Source of the DNA: Chamaecyparis obtusa
Taxonomy: Eukaryota; Streptophyta; Pinopsida; Cupressales; Cupressaceae
DNA: 64,000 nucleotides
Direction of reading: 5' to 3'
Assembly: GCA_027943335.1 (NCBI GenBank)
Contig: BSBK01003253.1
Span: forward strand, 1,194,501 to 1,258,500
How positions within the stretch are numbered: position 1 is the stretch's first letter; each line of letters begins with the position of its first letter. The translations under genes were made by a program, and so were the position numbers. This document shows positions 34,100-45,908 of the stretch, in pieces. The notes under the pieces are model-generated. The model was not told the DNA's origin. It worked only from the letters and a program-made list of their open reading frames with translations, and made no database searches.

Positions 34100-35065
34100 T
34101 TGTTCTTGAAATCTCAATATCTCCTAAATTTGTTCTCTCTTTTCTTGTTATCTCGGTTGTCTTTTTTCTCATCATTGTTGTTGTCAGGACATCTAGAGGC
34201 AATATGACCAAACTTGCTACAATTAAAATATTTCAAAGGTAGTTTACCTCGGTATTTTCCTTTTCCTCTTAGTAGTCTCTTTGCTAGTAAAGCTTCAAAC
34301 TCTTCTTGTTGTCTTTCATTTTCAAACAGACTTTCTAGATCACTCTTGCAATTGTAAAACCTTTTACTTGCACTTCTTACATAAACATCACTTGATTAGA
34401 CTCTCTAGAATTTCCAATTTTCAAAGATGACTTGAATGTAGAATCAATATTAGTAGTGGCAGATAAACTATTGTCAAAATCATTTAGCTCAAAAGTAGTC
34501 AACTTACCAATTGTAGCATCCAATGAAACAAACATATGAGGAATGGATCTCAGTTCTTGTATTGTAGACACTCAGATGGCATATCTAGGCAACAATGTTC
34601 TCAATATTTTTCTTGTTTCATCTTCTTCTTCAATATGTCCTCCAACACCTCTGATAACACTCACAACTTCCTTCAATCTTGTATTGTACTATGTAACATC
34701 TTCACCTTCTCTCATTCTCATAGAATCAAATTTTCTTTTAGACTTTTAGCTTTTGACTTTTGAACATGTTGATCTCCACCATATACCAACGCAAGCTTGT
34801 CCCACATCTATTTTGTTGGATCACATCCTTTAAGATCATTGAACTCCAGGTCGGTGAGAGGAGAAGATATCTCAATCATAACTTGTGTGTGATCTTTCCT
34901 TTCTCTTATTTTTTCAACTATCATAGGCCCAAATGGCGGTGGTGAATACTCATTGTCAAGATAGTATAATTCATACTCTCCAATTCTAGATATGTGCAAC
35001 CTCATCCTTCTTTTCCATGTAGAGAAGTTGTCCCTATTTAACTTTGGTGCCTCACTCTTATACAT
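34100..35065 (-). pseudogene. Element E gag (decayed)
   Basis: ATG at 35065 (MYKSEAPKLNRDNFSTWKRR), then HISRIGEYELYYLDNEYSPP and a stop after KGCDPTK. Several frame changes follow. A zinc knuckle near 34240-34195 reads YFNCSKFGHIASRC, with the first Cys replaced by Tyr exactly as in element A. This shared change suggests a common decayed or altered ancestor. Confidence 0.78.
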
Positions 35066-35130
35066 CTTCAGATATTTCACTCAAGCCTTTTAAACTTATC
35101 TCTTTAGAGAACCAAGGCTTTGATACCAAT

Positions 35131-36060
35131 TTTTGGATTACTGAGAGGGGGGTGAATCAGTAATTAGTCATTCTTTAAACCTTAAAAACTTTAAATCTAA
35201 TTCAACACAGTAAGATAAACTTCAGTAGTAACTGATAACAACAATAAATTAACTTTTCCAATCAGTAACTTTAAGTAATCAAAAAATAACATGCACAATA
35301 AACATTCAACACATTTGACACTAGTATTTAACGTGGAGACCCAATTTGGAAAAAACCATTGTGGGAATTATCACCCACCAATCAGAATACTCTTCTGAAA
35401 TATGCTCGGTTAAGAGCCAATAATGTTAAAGATTATAATGCACATTGTTAAATATGACCCTATTAGGGGAGTTTCCCTAGATCTATTAGGATCTTCACCC
35501 TATTAGGAGTGGCCTAGTTAAAGGGCTTTGAATGATCTTCTAGAATGTCACCTCTCTCAAGGATTTACAATAAGATTGTTAAGTCCACTCAGTTAAGATA
35601 TTTTCCTACTACAAATATTAATAAACAATAATATAAAATTTGATCTGTAAATCTACAACTACCTCTTGCTTAGTCAGATCCCTTGTGCACTCTTTATGTT
35701 CACTTCATTCCTTCACTATTCACTGGCCTCAACACTTTATCAATCTCTATTGTCGACTCATATTTTAACCTTTTTCTTCTTCATTGCATCACTCGAAAAC
35801 ACATCAACACTTCAACTAGGTAGCTTATTTTTCATTCAATGTCATCCTTTATAGACTCTATTTTTCCTCTTAATCTACTTGATTACGTTTTCCTTTGTTT
35901 ATTCTAAATCATCATATCATCCTTTTGAACTGATTCAATGAACTTGGCACTCACTAAAACTTGTTATCATCACCTTAGAACTTGAACTTTTCTAGGAGCT
36001 TGTACCTTCACTTTTTGTCACTTAAATCTTTACCATAGATCATCAGCTTGAATTTTCCTT
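35131..36060 (-). repeat. 5' LTR of element E (outer end uncertain)
   Basis: The inner edge reads TTTTGGATTACTGAG on +, probably from TGTTGG. It contains GAGAGGGGGGTGAATCAG, the complement of the shared 3'-LTR motif. No partner LTR exists in the window. Sequence similar to the gypsy LTRs of F and G begins near 36065-36110, so the E/F junction is there. Confidence 0.65.
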
Positions 36061-36826
36061 ATCGTAGATCTCTTTAACTAACTCTTCTTACAAAAGTATT
36101 TATGTAATCTCCTAGCTAGTCCAACTCTGAAACACATCAGTAACTGATAGAAACCCTAAGGTAGATCTAAACGTGAGCTCGGAAGCCTCCAAGCAATCTC
36201 CTTGTCTCCAAGCATGCAAACCACTAGCTTTGCTATTTCAATATCAGATAAACAAATATGATCTTCAAGATCTCATAGGATCCAATTGCTATCCTTCTCA
36301 GCTACTTCCGCTAACTAAATCCTAATCTTCTACCTAGACACTCCTTAAATACATTTCCTCAATCACAAGCTGGATGGAAGAAATAATTAATTCCTAAGCC
36401 AAGTCAGCTTCTACTACAAACAAATATTAAATGCAACAATAGTCAACTCTCAGATAGCCTTACAAACAATTAATTCTCCATGTCAGCCTCTAGATCCACA
36501 TGGGAGAATACAACAAAAGCTACCAACATTAAATACACCAAGTCGGCCAACCAAAACTCCAAGAACTCCGGTCGGTAAACCAAAACTATCGAGCACCAAT
36601 AAAACAACCAAGCACACTAGGCATCACCGAGAAAGCACGTTGATTGAGTACCACAAGCATCACTAAGTACATGTTCCACCGAGTGCCAAGGCTTTACTAA
36701 GTTCCTTCAACGATCGAGCTTCTTCAATAACCGAGATCATCGGTTAAAGTTGCAACCAAGCAACACATAACCAATTCAACACACCACCATGTAGATTTTA
36801 TAATTACCAAGAATGCCACTACATCA
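36061..36826 (-). repeat. 3' LTR of element F
   Basis: Ends GCCACTACATCA at 36826 and matches 39184-39652 from about 36385 on. The part 36070-36380 matches the LTRs of G (GATGGAAACCCTAAGG-type sequence) and is deleted from the right LTR. It has an ACCGAG-type array in 36570-36760. The left edge is cut at element E. Confidence 0.75.
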
Positions 36827-37044
36827 TACATGCTAGGTTTGAAAAGATGTTCTCATAGGTTGGAAGAATATCTTCCAGGATTCAACACATAAACCCTGAG
36901 CTAGTTCTTCACATACAAGTCCTTCAAGTCTTCATCTTGCATAGTCTTCCACTTTTGCTTCCTCTATCTTTTAGAGTCTTCCCTTGACAACACACAGGCC
37001 TATTCTCCATACTGATAAGTCCTTTCATAATTCTTCAACTCATC

Positions 37045-39067
37045 TCACCTACCAAAGCTCAGGTTTCTCCTACCGAGTGTTGTATCCAGCAAAGGCATCA
37101 TGGAAAGCTTCCTATCATTCTTCTCAATAGTAAACACATTCTTGACATAATCATACATAGCTCTGCAATCATACTGCCAAGGTCTACCAAGCAATATGTG
37201 ACAACTATTCCTCTCCACAATATCACACAATACTTTATCCTTATACTGGCCAATCTAAAAATCAACAAGACATTGCTCCCTCACTTCTAGAGCATGAACA
37301 TCTTACAACTAGCCAATCCTATAAGGATAAGGATGTCTCATTCTCTTCAACCCAAGTTTCTGAACCATCTCCTCAACTACAAGGTTATCAGTACTATCAC
37401 TATCCACAATCATATTACAAATTTTACCTCCTGACTTGCATCGAGTTCTAAATAAATTAGTCCTTTCACAAGGCTCCACCTTTGCACCAAGTAATGTTCT
37501 CCAAACCAGCAAGTTCTTAGATTTAGGTTCATTATGGATGTTCTCATTCACCACAACATTCCTTTGGTCACCAAACTTCTTCTATGTGCACTCAAAAGAT
37601 CTATGTCCTTCTTCACCACAATTATAACGAGTACCCTTAAAGATAACCCTACCTGTCTTCTTTTTTGGCTCCATAGGTTTTGGTTCATCTTCAATAGTTG
37701 ATTTATCCTTCACTGAGTGATCAAGCTTCTCCTTCCCTCAAGAATTACCATGTTGTCTCCTCTTCAACTTATCTTCTACCTTTAGAGAATATTGATAAGC
37801 ATCCTCAACTGAATCAATCTTCAACATACCAAGCTCATCCTAAATATTGAATCTCAAACCATTCACTTACCGAGCTACCTTTTCTTTACCAAGTTCTCTG
37901 TGTCTAGACTGAATAGTCAACTTATAGAACTCCTTGGTATAGTACTCCATAGTTGAATCTTTTTTCATTAGATTCTACAACTTCTTAAACAAGTCAAGGT
38001 CATAGTCAGCAGGTATGAACTTAGCTTTCAATTTAGTCACCATCAACCTCGACTGATTGACCTTCATTTCACCTTCATCTTCTCTATCTCTTTGTAATTC
38101 CTTCCACCAAAGAGAAGCATGTCCTTTCAACTTAGTTTGTGCTAATATTACTGTAAGAGGATATTCAATTTCTTCAAGCTCAAATAAATCTTCTAATTCA
38201 CCAATCCAATCAATCAAATTCGTAGGTCTCAAAGTACCAGAGAAAGTAGAAACTTTCATTCAGTAACTAGTACTTAACCGAGCTCTAGATCAATGCAACT
38301 AACCAGTTTTTTCTTCACCAAATCCATCTCTATGGTCATCTCCACTAGATCCAATAGCTTCCTCATAACCATCTTTAGTACCAAGATTCCTCAACATACT
38401 TGTTGGTGTAATTAATTATTCCTAATTACACTTTACTTAATCTTTCTTAGGTTAATGCATTGCATAGTAGTTTGTAATTGAGACACCTAGGAGTGTGCAA
38501 ATCTATTAAGGAGATGGTGTAGGAGAAATTCCACTTTAGGTGTGATAGTTGTCATCACATACCTTGTTGTGTGTGAGATCCACCTTTCGTGCTCTTATCA
38601 CATTATCATCCTAATCCAATGCACATACTTTATTGCATATTGGAGGATGATCCACATTTGGTGGACATGTGATTACACCTAGCATAGGTGATAGCTTATC
38701 AGCTCCTTATCATTCTCTCTTATTGCCTTTCCTATATAAGGAGGCCTATTATGTAATCATTTCATTGAGCATTGAGAAATTCATTCATCAATTCAATCAA
38801 GGTGAATTCATTGGATCTATTCAATCCATCCTTGCATTCATATTTTCTCTCTTGTGCTTTTCTTCAACCTCTAGATCCGTGGTTCAATATTTGCTATTTG
38901 CAAATTCTTACAATACCAGTAATAGCCCTCATGACCTCAGCGATCATGTCATTCTTCATTAGTTCCATCTTAGATATGAAATCAAATTTAACCTTCTTTG
39001 TAATCTTTGATTCCATAGCATCAAAGACATTTGCAATCGCTATAGGGTCTAATCTTCTCAGAGGCAT
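37045..39067 (-). pseudogene. Element F gag-protease (decayed, interrupted)
   Basis: ATG at 39067 (MPLRRLDPIAIANV); gag resumes beyond the solo LTR with STFSGTLRPTNLIDWIGELE and LKGHASLWWKEL, the Ty3-type gag capsid signature. A retropepsin segment follows: MIVDSDSTDNLVVEEMVQ, where the active-site DSG reads DSD, and ILLGRPWQYDCRAMYDYVKN. It terminates at 37045, and no RT follows before the LTR. Several stops occur. In the family this region makes capsid and the protease that matures it. Confidence 0.83.
38401..38912 (+). mobile_element. Solo LTR (512 bp) inserted in gag of element F
   Basis: Begins TGTTGGTG and ends TTCTTACA, with a TATA-like CTATATAAGG at 38732-38741. Flanks are ATACT (38396-38400) and ATACC (38913-38917), a target duplication with one change. 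Comparison with the same gag position in element G (GGTATACCAGTAACAAC) shows F is contiguous with G once this segment is removed. It has no internal domain, so it is the product of LTR-LTR recombination. Its family is unlike the other LTRs here. The TATA places its sense strand as +. Confidence 0.85.
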
Positions 39068-39183
39068 CCTTCAATATCTTTGAAAACCCAAGGCAATAAA
39101 TCACCAACCAAGGTCCTGGTGCAAAACTACCTCAACTCGGAGATCAGTTTACACACTCAAGAACTTGAAGCTCTGATACCATT

Positions 39184-39652
39184 TGACGGAGTCAAGGTTA
39201 GAGGATCCATAATTAACTCCTAAGCCAAGTCGGCTTCTACTATAAACAAATATTAAATGCAACAACAGTCAGCTCTCAAATAGCCTTACAAATAATTAAT
39301 TCTCCATGTTGGCCTCTAGATCCACATAGGAGAATACAACAAAAGCTACCAACATTAAATACACCAAAGTCGGCCAACCAAAACTCCAAGAACTCCATTC
39401 GGTAAACTAGAACTACCGAGCACAGTAAAACACTTGAGCATGCCAGGCATCACCGAGAAAGCACGTTGACTGAGCACCACAAGCATAGCTGAGTACATGT
39501 TCCATCGAGTGCCATTGCTTTACCAAGTTCCTTCAGCGACCGAGATTCTTCAATAACCGAGATTGTCGATTAAAGCTACAACCGAGTAACATAGAACAAA
39601 TTCCACACACCACCATGCAGATTTTTTGAATACCAAGAATGCCACTGCATCA
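39184..39652 (-). repeat. 5' LTR of element F, internally deleted
   Basis: Begins TGACGGAGTCAAGG and ends CACTGCATCA. Compared with the LTRs of G it lacks several hundred bases after GGATCC. It contains the most regular ACCGAG array of the window (39416-39561). Confidence 0.85.
39416..39561 (+). promoter_or_regulatory. ACCGAG-type array in the 5' LTR of F
   Basis: CCGAG, TTGAG, CCGAG, CTGAG, CTGAG, TCGAG, CCAAG, CCGAG and CCGAG start at 39416, 39434, 39453, 39470, 39489, 39505, 39523, 39540 and 39557. Spacings are 16-19 bases, mean about 17.6. Variants are one or two C/T or G/A changes from CCGAG. Relative to element F, which reads on the minus strand, the motif is CTCGGT. Confidence 0.75.
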
Positions 39653-39771
39653 CAAAATCATGCTCATGGTAAAGTATATCCAATTAATAGGATGATCTCA
39701 TCAAGGTCAAGGAGACAAAGAAACATCAAGCCCCCAAGTGACTTAAGTCCCCATCAAATCCAAAACCAAGA

Positions 39772-39832
<61 letters not shown>
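39772..39832. repeat. Compound (TG)n(GA)n microsatellite
   Basis: About 11 TG units followed by about 19 GA units, uninterrupted. Confidence 0.97.
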
Positions 39833-39836
<4 letters not shown>

Positions 39837-39944
39837 ATTACTATCCCAATAAGAGTCTATTTTATTGTGAACCAAACAAAAGAAAGCACTACAAAAGATG
39901 GCATTAAAGTTCTAGCATTGTGTGTTATTCTAGTTCAATCCATT

Positions 39945-40185
39945 AAGGACATCTCCTTAAGGATAGTGTATCCAATAAGGGATCTGACAACAAACAATTT
40001 GTCCTAAGGGAAGGTAAACTTCCTTAGGGATCGAAAAGGGAATGAGGATATGTCCTTAAGGAAAGTGTATCCAATAAGGGATCTAGCAAAGAATGATCTA
40101 TCCTAAGGGAAGGTAAACTTCCTTAGGAATCAAAAGGAGAAGGATGATCTGTCCAAGTAATAAAAGTGTATCCAATAAGGGTTCC
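39945..40185. repeat. About 100-bp tandem repeat, two and a half copies
   Basis: GTGTATCCAATAAGGG recurs at 39966, 40065 and 40166, spacing 99 and 101 bases. The first two units also share GTCCTTAAGG and CCTAAGGGAAGGTAAACTTC. No coding sense. Confidence 0.85.
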
Positions 40186-42901
40186 AAAAGGCAGATAGTC
40201 AAATTAGCATTGAATCAATGTGTGTGTACATAATTTGAAACATAGAGTAGAGTGTATTCCCTCATGTTAAAGACATTGTAGCCCAACTTTATAATCACCA
40301 CCTTGACCTAAGATCAAGAAACTTAAAATCGCTACTTGGTTTGTCGAATTTGAAGATAATATCATCTATTCATGGAGATTGCAAATCCTCGTACTGAAAT
40401 AGATCTCAACAAAGCCATAGTTTCTAATTTTAAAGTTACCAAAATTAATATGGGGCCTTGAAGTACATATACATATCTATGTAGCTTTTAGTTCTTAGCT
40501 ATTAGACTAATGGAGAGTGTCAAGAAAAAAAAGTTTGATAGAAATAATTTAAAGTCTACATCTGAAACATTATCTCAATGTTTAAGGTCTTTATTGAACC
40601 CAATGTGTACTCAACTTTTTGATTTTTTCTAGGCTATGTTAGATGTGAAGTCAGATCCTAACAAATAATTAGTTTCTAAATTTGAAATTGACAATCATTC
40701 TGGAAAAATTGTTTGATAATGGGTTAAGGATTTAAAAGATAAAGCTTTTTCTTTTATTGATAATCTAAGTAGATCTTACAAAAAAATGGTGGTAGCTAGA
40801 AACATTGTGTCATCAAGAATTTTAGTTATAAAGATCGAAGAAGTGGTGCACAAGTAAACTATCAGATTGCTACAAGGAATTGTGAATATGGGACTTGAGG
40901 TAGCATTTAGCAAGGGAATAAGAACATATCAAGATCTTAATTGTAGCACATGGATCAATAGTCACAAATTTTAGGGTGTGAATTTAAAAGAAAGGACAAT
41001 TTAGGAATAGCTTCTACCAATGAACTTAAGTTAGAGTATCAAAATAATGTTGAAAACTTGGCAAACACTAAAATATATATCTTGGAGAAGGATAACTAAC
41101 TAAATGGAATAGATTCATTCTTGATGTGGTGCATAAACCATCACCAAAATTTTATTGAAAAAGAAAGGGAAATCAAAAGAGAACAGATATAATGGGCCCT
41201 ACGTAGCAAGAATGTTAATATTCCTGATCATGACAATATAGTTTCCGCCACACAAGATTTGCACACCTAAAAATAAAAACAAGCAACTCACCAACCACTG
41301 AGTCTTTTTACGCCCTACATATCCATCCCAATGTTTTGTTCAACAAAATTTTGGGTCCCCTTTATTTTTCATTTCCTTATTTTCCTTTTGTTCCTTTGTT
41401 GTTTTGCCTTGTTTTTCTTTCAATGCTTCGAATTCTCAAACTCCGAAGGCTTCTCCCCTTTTGCCCTGCTATTGGTAAGATCCTCAAGCCTAGAGGCTTC
41501 ATAATGCTCTTTAAGTTGTTGGGCTTGTTGTAGCATTTGGATCTTGTACCCCCAATTTCTAGTGTGTGAAATCCACTTGTCAACAACTAAGGATAGAGTG
41601 CATTTAATGTACAAACCTTGATATGTTATAAAAGGCCTTTTGCAACTCATTTTTACTCACCAAGTGATTAAATGAGAATTGTGATCTCTAAGTATGATGA
41701 AACTTCTCAATGACCTAGAAATTATTCACTTTTTTTGAAGCTGTTGTTGCATTCTCAGTTTCTTTCAAGTGGATTTCCACATTTTCTTATGCAAATCTCA
41801 AGCAGGTAGGGATTTTTTTTGTTGCTTTCTTAAAGTTTTTGAGTGTTATTTTCACATGTTTCATTTTTGGTTTTGCATTTTTTTCCATTCCGTACTTTAG
41901 GGTTTTCATTCTTATCCTAGAAATAATTAATTTCTAAGTGAAAATCGCACCCTAGTCAAGTTAGGGTTCTTTAGTTTTGAGTTTTTGAGCTTTCTGGTGC
42001 CCTGGAATTGCAATGTACTGTGTTTTGGTTTGAGAATTGTCATGATAGTTTAGAAATTTTGGTCTTTTTTACTGTTTTTAATGTTTACCCTATGTTATAT
42101 AGTAGAGAGTTAAGGCACACTCCTCTAGAGCTTGATATGAGCATTATTTATTAGGTTTTTTCCTGTAATGATAATTTTTTATTTTCTTCCCTGTCAACCT
42201 ATATATCTACATTGTCTTTCTTATATACATGATCAAAACCAAGATTTGTACTTCTATTTACCTATTCAATGGTTTGCTACATGGATTTTCTTTCTTCTCT
42301 AACTTCTTTTCTTGAAAACACCTCCTTTGTGTATGTTGCATGTCCTTTTGTAGCATTCTCTAAGGATTCATGAGACTTTATTCCATCTTCAACTTTTAAA
42401 GATGACATCTTTTGGCTTCTTCTTTTCTAAATAATCATCTTTATGGGAACCTCTTTCTCATTGGCCAATGGAAAACATTTTCTTGGTAGGCTTCCTCAAG
42501 ACATGGGTACGCTTCCTTAAGATACTATTTCATCTTTCCTTCAAACTCTATCATTTCCTGATCAAACTCTTTATCTGATTTTGTCTTATTGACTTTCATC
42601 TTCTATTGCATCTTGTTATCTCTTCTCTTTTATTGAATGCTTCTTGATACCTCACCTGGGTTTTCTTCCCTCTTCCTCACTACTTAGTGTTTTGGCATCC
42701 AAGTTCTTCACTTCAACTTGCCAAAAATAATACACAATCTTCCAAAGCTTCCCTTACTTAGATCTATGGGTTTTGATACCAAAAATGATGCAAAGGAAGG
42801 ACTATAAATAAGCATACAAATTAATTGATCTTCAAAGGCCTTAACAACCTATCAAGGTTAGACCTAGACCCCAACAACTAGGTCTATTGGATGTATACTT
42901 T

Positions 42902-43322
42902 TTATGCAGTCAAGGATGGTGGATCCAATTAAGGATAGTCCAAACCTTGCAGCCAACGAAATTACACAGCAGAATACTCAACAATGCAACACAATATAAT
43001 TGTTTAACTTTAATTTTCATTAACATGCCCAACTGTAAGGCCTTCTAGGTTAGGGCCATTTATAATCAGAAAAATAACTCTATAAGATCCACGACCAAAA
43101 TCAACACAATCACTAGCTAGTTCAGCTCTGAAGACAATTAGAAGTTGATGGAAACCCTAAGGCAGATCTAAAATTGAGCTCGCAAGCCTCCAAACAATGT
43201 CCTTATTCCCAAGTATGCAAACCCCTAGCTCTGCTACAAACAAATATTTGATTACAATCTGATCTACAAGATCATCAAGAACTTTTCCACAACTTTGCTT
43301 CTCTGAGATCCAGATCTACTAA

Positions 43323-43416
<94 letters not shown>

Positions 43417-43901
43417 CCCAAACATCTACCCAAGCCCTCCTTAAATACTAATCATTAGCCACAAGTCGGCCAGATGAAACCCTTAACTCTCCTAAACAAA
43501 TAATTAAATGCCATACAAGTTGGCTTACAAATGTATACAAACATTTAATTCAGCATGTCGGCCCAAATTAATGGCTACCAACAATAAATGCACCAAGTCA
43601 GCTACACAAATCACACAGAACTCCAGTCGGTAAGCCAGAACTACCGAGCATCAGTGAATTAACCGAGCAAGCCAGGCATCATCGAGCACTAGTGTTGACT
43701 AAGCACCACAGGCATGACCGAGTAACACTATCATCAAGCACTAGAGACTACCAAGTTGCTTCAGTGATTGAGCTTACTTCAATGACTGAGATCGTCGGTC
43801 AAGGCTGCAACTGAGTAAAAATTGGCCAAAACACAAACACTTATGTAGTTTCACCGAGCACACAGAATGCCCCTGCCTTAACCTTGGATGCCCCTGCATC
43901 A
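42902..43901 (-). repeat. 3' LTR of element G
   Basis: 1000 bases; differs from the partner LTR mainly by a large CT expansion at 43325-43413. An ACCGAG-type array starts at 43643 and repeats at 43662, 43682, 43699, 43718, 43735, 43751, 43768 and 43786. Confidence 0.95.
43325..43413. repeat. (CT)n microsatellite, about 44 units, inside an LTR
   Basis: Uninterrupted CT run. The same place in the other LTR (about 46338-46370) has only a short, interrupted CT/TC tract, so expansion happened after insertion. Confidence 0.97.
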
Positions 43902-44120
43902 GACACCCCAGGTTCCAAAAGATGTTCATATGTGAGAGGAACATCTTCCAGGGTTCAACACATAAACCTCGAATTGTTTCTTCACATACAAGTCCTCCAC
44001 CTTTTCTGCTTGCATACTCTTCCATTTCTATTTCCTCTGTCTGTTCAAGTCTTTTCTTGAAAAGATGCAGGTTTGTTCTTCATACTGATCATTCATTTTC
44101 TCTGGATCTACCAACTCAAC

Positions 44121-45648
44121 TCAGGAACCAATACTCAGGCTTCTCCTACCGAGCATTGTATCCATCAAAGGCATCCATGGAAACTTCTTATCATTCTTCT
44201 CAACAGTAATGGCATTCTTCACACAATCATAAATAGCTCTGCAATCATACTGCCAAGGTCTACCGAGTAGTATATCACAACTATTCATCTTCACAATGTC
44301 ACATAACACAAGATCCTTATACTGGCTAATTTGAACATCAATGAAGCATTGTTCTCTAACTTCCAGAGCATGATCATCTTGTAACCAACCAATCCTATAA
44401 GGACATGGATGTTTCATTCTATTTAAACCAAGTTTCCTAACCATGTCCTCAACAACAAGGTTATCAGTACTACCGCTAGCAACAATAACATCACAAAGTT
44501 TACCTTTAGACTTGCATCGGGTTCTAAACAAGTTACTCCTCTAACAAGGTTCATCCTTTGTATTGAGCAATGTTTTCTGAAGTAGCAAGTTCTCTAATTT
44601 AGGTTCATTCTGAATATTTTCATTTACCACAGCAGTTTGTCGGTCAACCTTCTTCTGTGTACACTCAAAAGAACAGTGTCCTTCCTCTCCATAGTTATAG
44701 CAAATAACCTTAAAGATAACTCTACCTATCTTCTTCTTAGGTTCCATAGGTTTCTATTCATCTTCTGCATCAGCCAGTTTATCCTTTTCCAAGTGATCAA
44801 CTTTCTCCTTCCCTCGGGAGTTATTAGGTTGTTTCCTTTTCAACTTCTCTTCTGCCCTCAGAGCATACTGATAGGCATCTTTTGCATAATTAATCTTCAG
44901 CATACCAAGGTCATCCTAAATATTGAATCTCAGACCATTCACATACCGAGCTACCTTTTCCTTACCAATTTCTCTGTGGCGAGACGAAATAGTAAGTTTG
45001 TAGAACTCCTCGGTATAATCTTCAACAGAAAAATCCTTCTGTTTCAGATTTTGCAACTTCTTAAACAATTCAAGTTCATAGTCAACATGTATGAACTTAG
45101 CTTTCAATTTAGTCACCATCAACCTCCACCGATTGATCTTCATTTCACCTTTATCTTCTCGGTCTCTCTACAATTCTTTCCACCAAAGAGCAACATGTCC
45201 TTTCAACTTTGTTTGTGCTAATCTCACCCGAAGAGGATCTTCAATTTCTTCCAGCTCAAAGAAATCTTTAAGTTCACCAATCCAATCAATCAGATTATCG
45301 GGCTTCAAAGTACCAGCGAAAGTAGAAACTTCCATTTGATAGTTACCTAACTGAGCAACAGATCTAGGTAACCGAGTAGTTCTGTCTTCACCAGATCTAT
45401 CCCTCCTCCCTCCACTCATCACCACTAGATCTGGCTTGTTCAAATTCTTCAGCAGCTTCTTCATAGCCATCCTCAGTACCAACATTCTGAGGTATACCAG
45501 TAACAACTCCCATGATCTCGACGACCATGTCATTCTTCATCAATTCCATCTCAGATCTAATATCTGACTTCATCTTCTCTGTGATCCGGGATTCAACAGT
45601 ACCACAAAGATTAGAAATAACTCTAGGGTTCAATCTTCTCGAAGGCAT
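44121..45648 (-). pseudogene. Element G gag-protease (decayed)
   Basis: ATG at 45648 (MPSRRLNPRVISNL). A frame change near 45430 leads to STFAGTLKPDNLIDWIGELK and LKGHVALWWKEL, the Ty3-type capsid. The zinc knuckle CYNYGEEGHCSFEC has its second Cys changed to Tyr. Protease reads VIVASGSTDNLV, so the catalytic Asp of DSG is Ala, and DILLGRPWQYDCRAIYD follows. The final stretch ends MPLMDTMLGRRSLSIGS at 44121, just before the LTR. Stops are few: after RFNI, after DAEDE and after DEPC. Confidence 0.86.
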
Positions 45649-45908
45649 CTTTAAAGATCAGAGAAACCCTCTACAACAAACCCTCACTGACCACCTTGTG
45701 ACAATTTCCAAGTTAGATGCAAGTCAAATTGCAATCTACAATCTTGCAAACAACTAGGGCACAATTTCACAAGTTCAGTGCTATGAATCTGTAATCCAGA
45801 TTGTGCACAATCTCTTTGCCAACAAGATCAACTTCGCAAGATCAAACTCTCAGCTCCAACAGGAACAAAACAAGCTCAAACAGGAACCAACTTCACTTAG
45901 ATACCACC

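Larger units (their letters stand above)
30671..36060 (-). mobile_element. Element E: Ty1/copia element, 3' LTR missing
   Basis: On the minus strand: 5' LTR (35131 to about 36060), primer-binding site complement GCTTTGATACCA at 35117-35128, gag, protease, integrase, RT and RNase H, then a purine tract (complement CTCCCTCTTTGACAACAATG near 30675-30695). Beyond it lies TRIM-2 and then unrelated copia sequence, so the 3' LTR is lost. Gag and RNase H are closest to element A. The outer LTR edge merges into element F near 36060 and is approximate. Confidence 0.85.
36061..39652 (-). mobile_element. Element F: Ty3/gypsy derivative with gag and protease only
   Basis: The LTR pair (about 36061-36826 and 39184-39652) shares a long sequence, with the left copy extending further into a segment also found in the LTRs of G. 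The interior encodes gag and a retropepsin domain, then runs directly into the 3' LTR; RT, RNase H and integrase are absent. Primer-binding site complement GCTCTGATACCA lies at 39170-39181. A solo LTR has inserted in gag (38401-38912). Its architecture is shared with G. Confidence 0.85.
39653..42896. other. Unassigned sequence between F and G
   Basis: Contains a GT/GA microsatellite and a roughly 100-bp tandem repeat (listed separately). The rest is AT-rich with scattered stops on both strands. A minus-strand open stretch at 41650-41420 has a Gln/Lys/Glu-rich peptide (IQMLQQAQQLKEHYEASRLE) of unknown origin. No TE signature or conserved domain is recognised. Confidence 0.5.

Noticed and set aside
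27872..36060. Elements D and E as one element split by an insertion
   Set aside because: Both contain their own RNase H end with different sequence, so they are separate elements.
39771..40007. Open frame with a Cys-Val then Glu-Arg repeat peptide
   Set aside because: It is only the translation of the TG/GA microsatellite.
39945..40185. Possible CRISPR-like array
   Set aside because: Plant nuclear context, two and a half long units of about 100 bases that repeat throughout, not short repeats with unique spacers.
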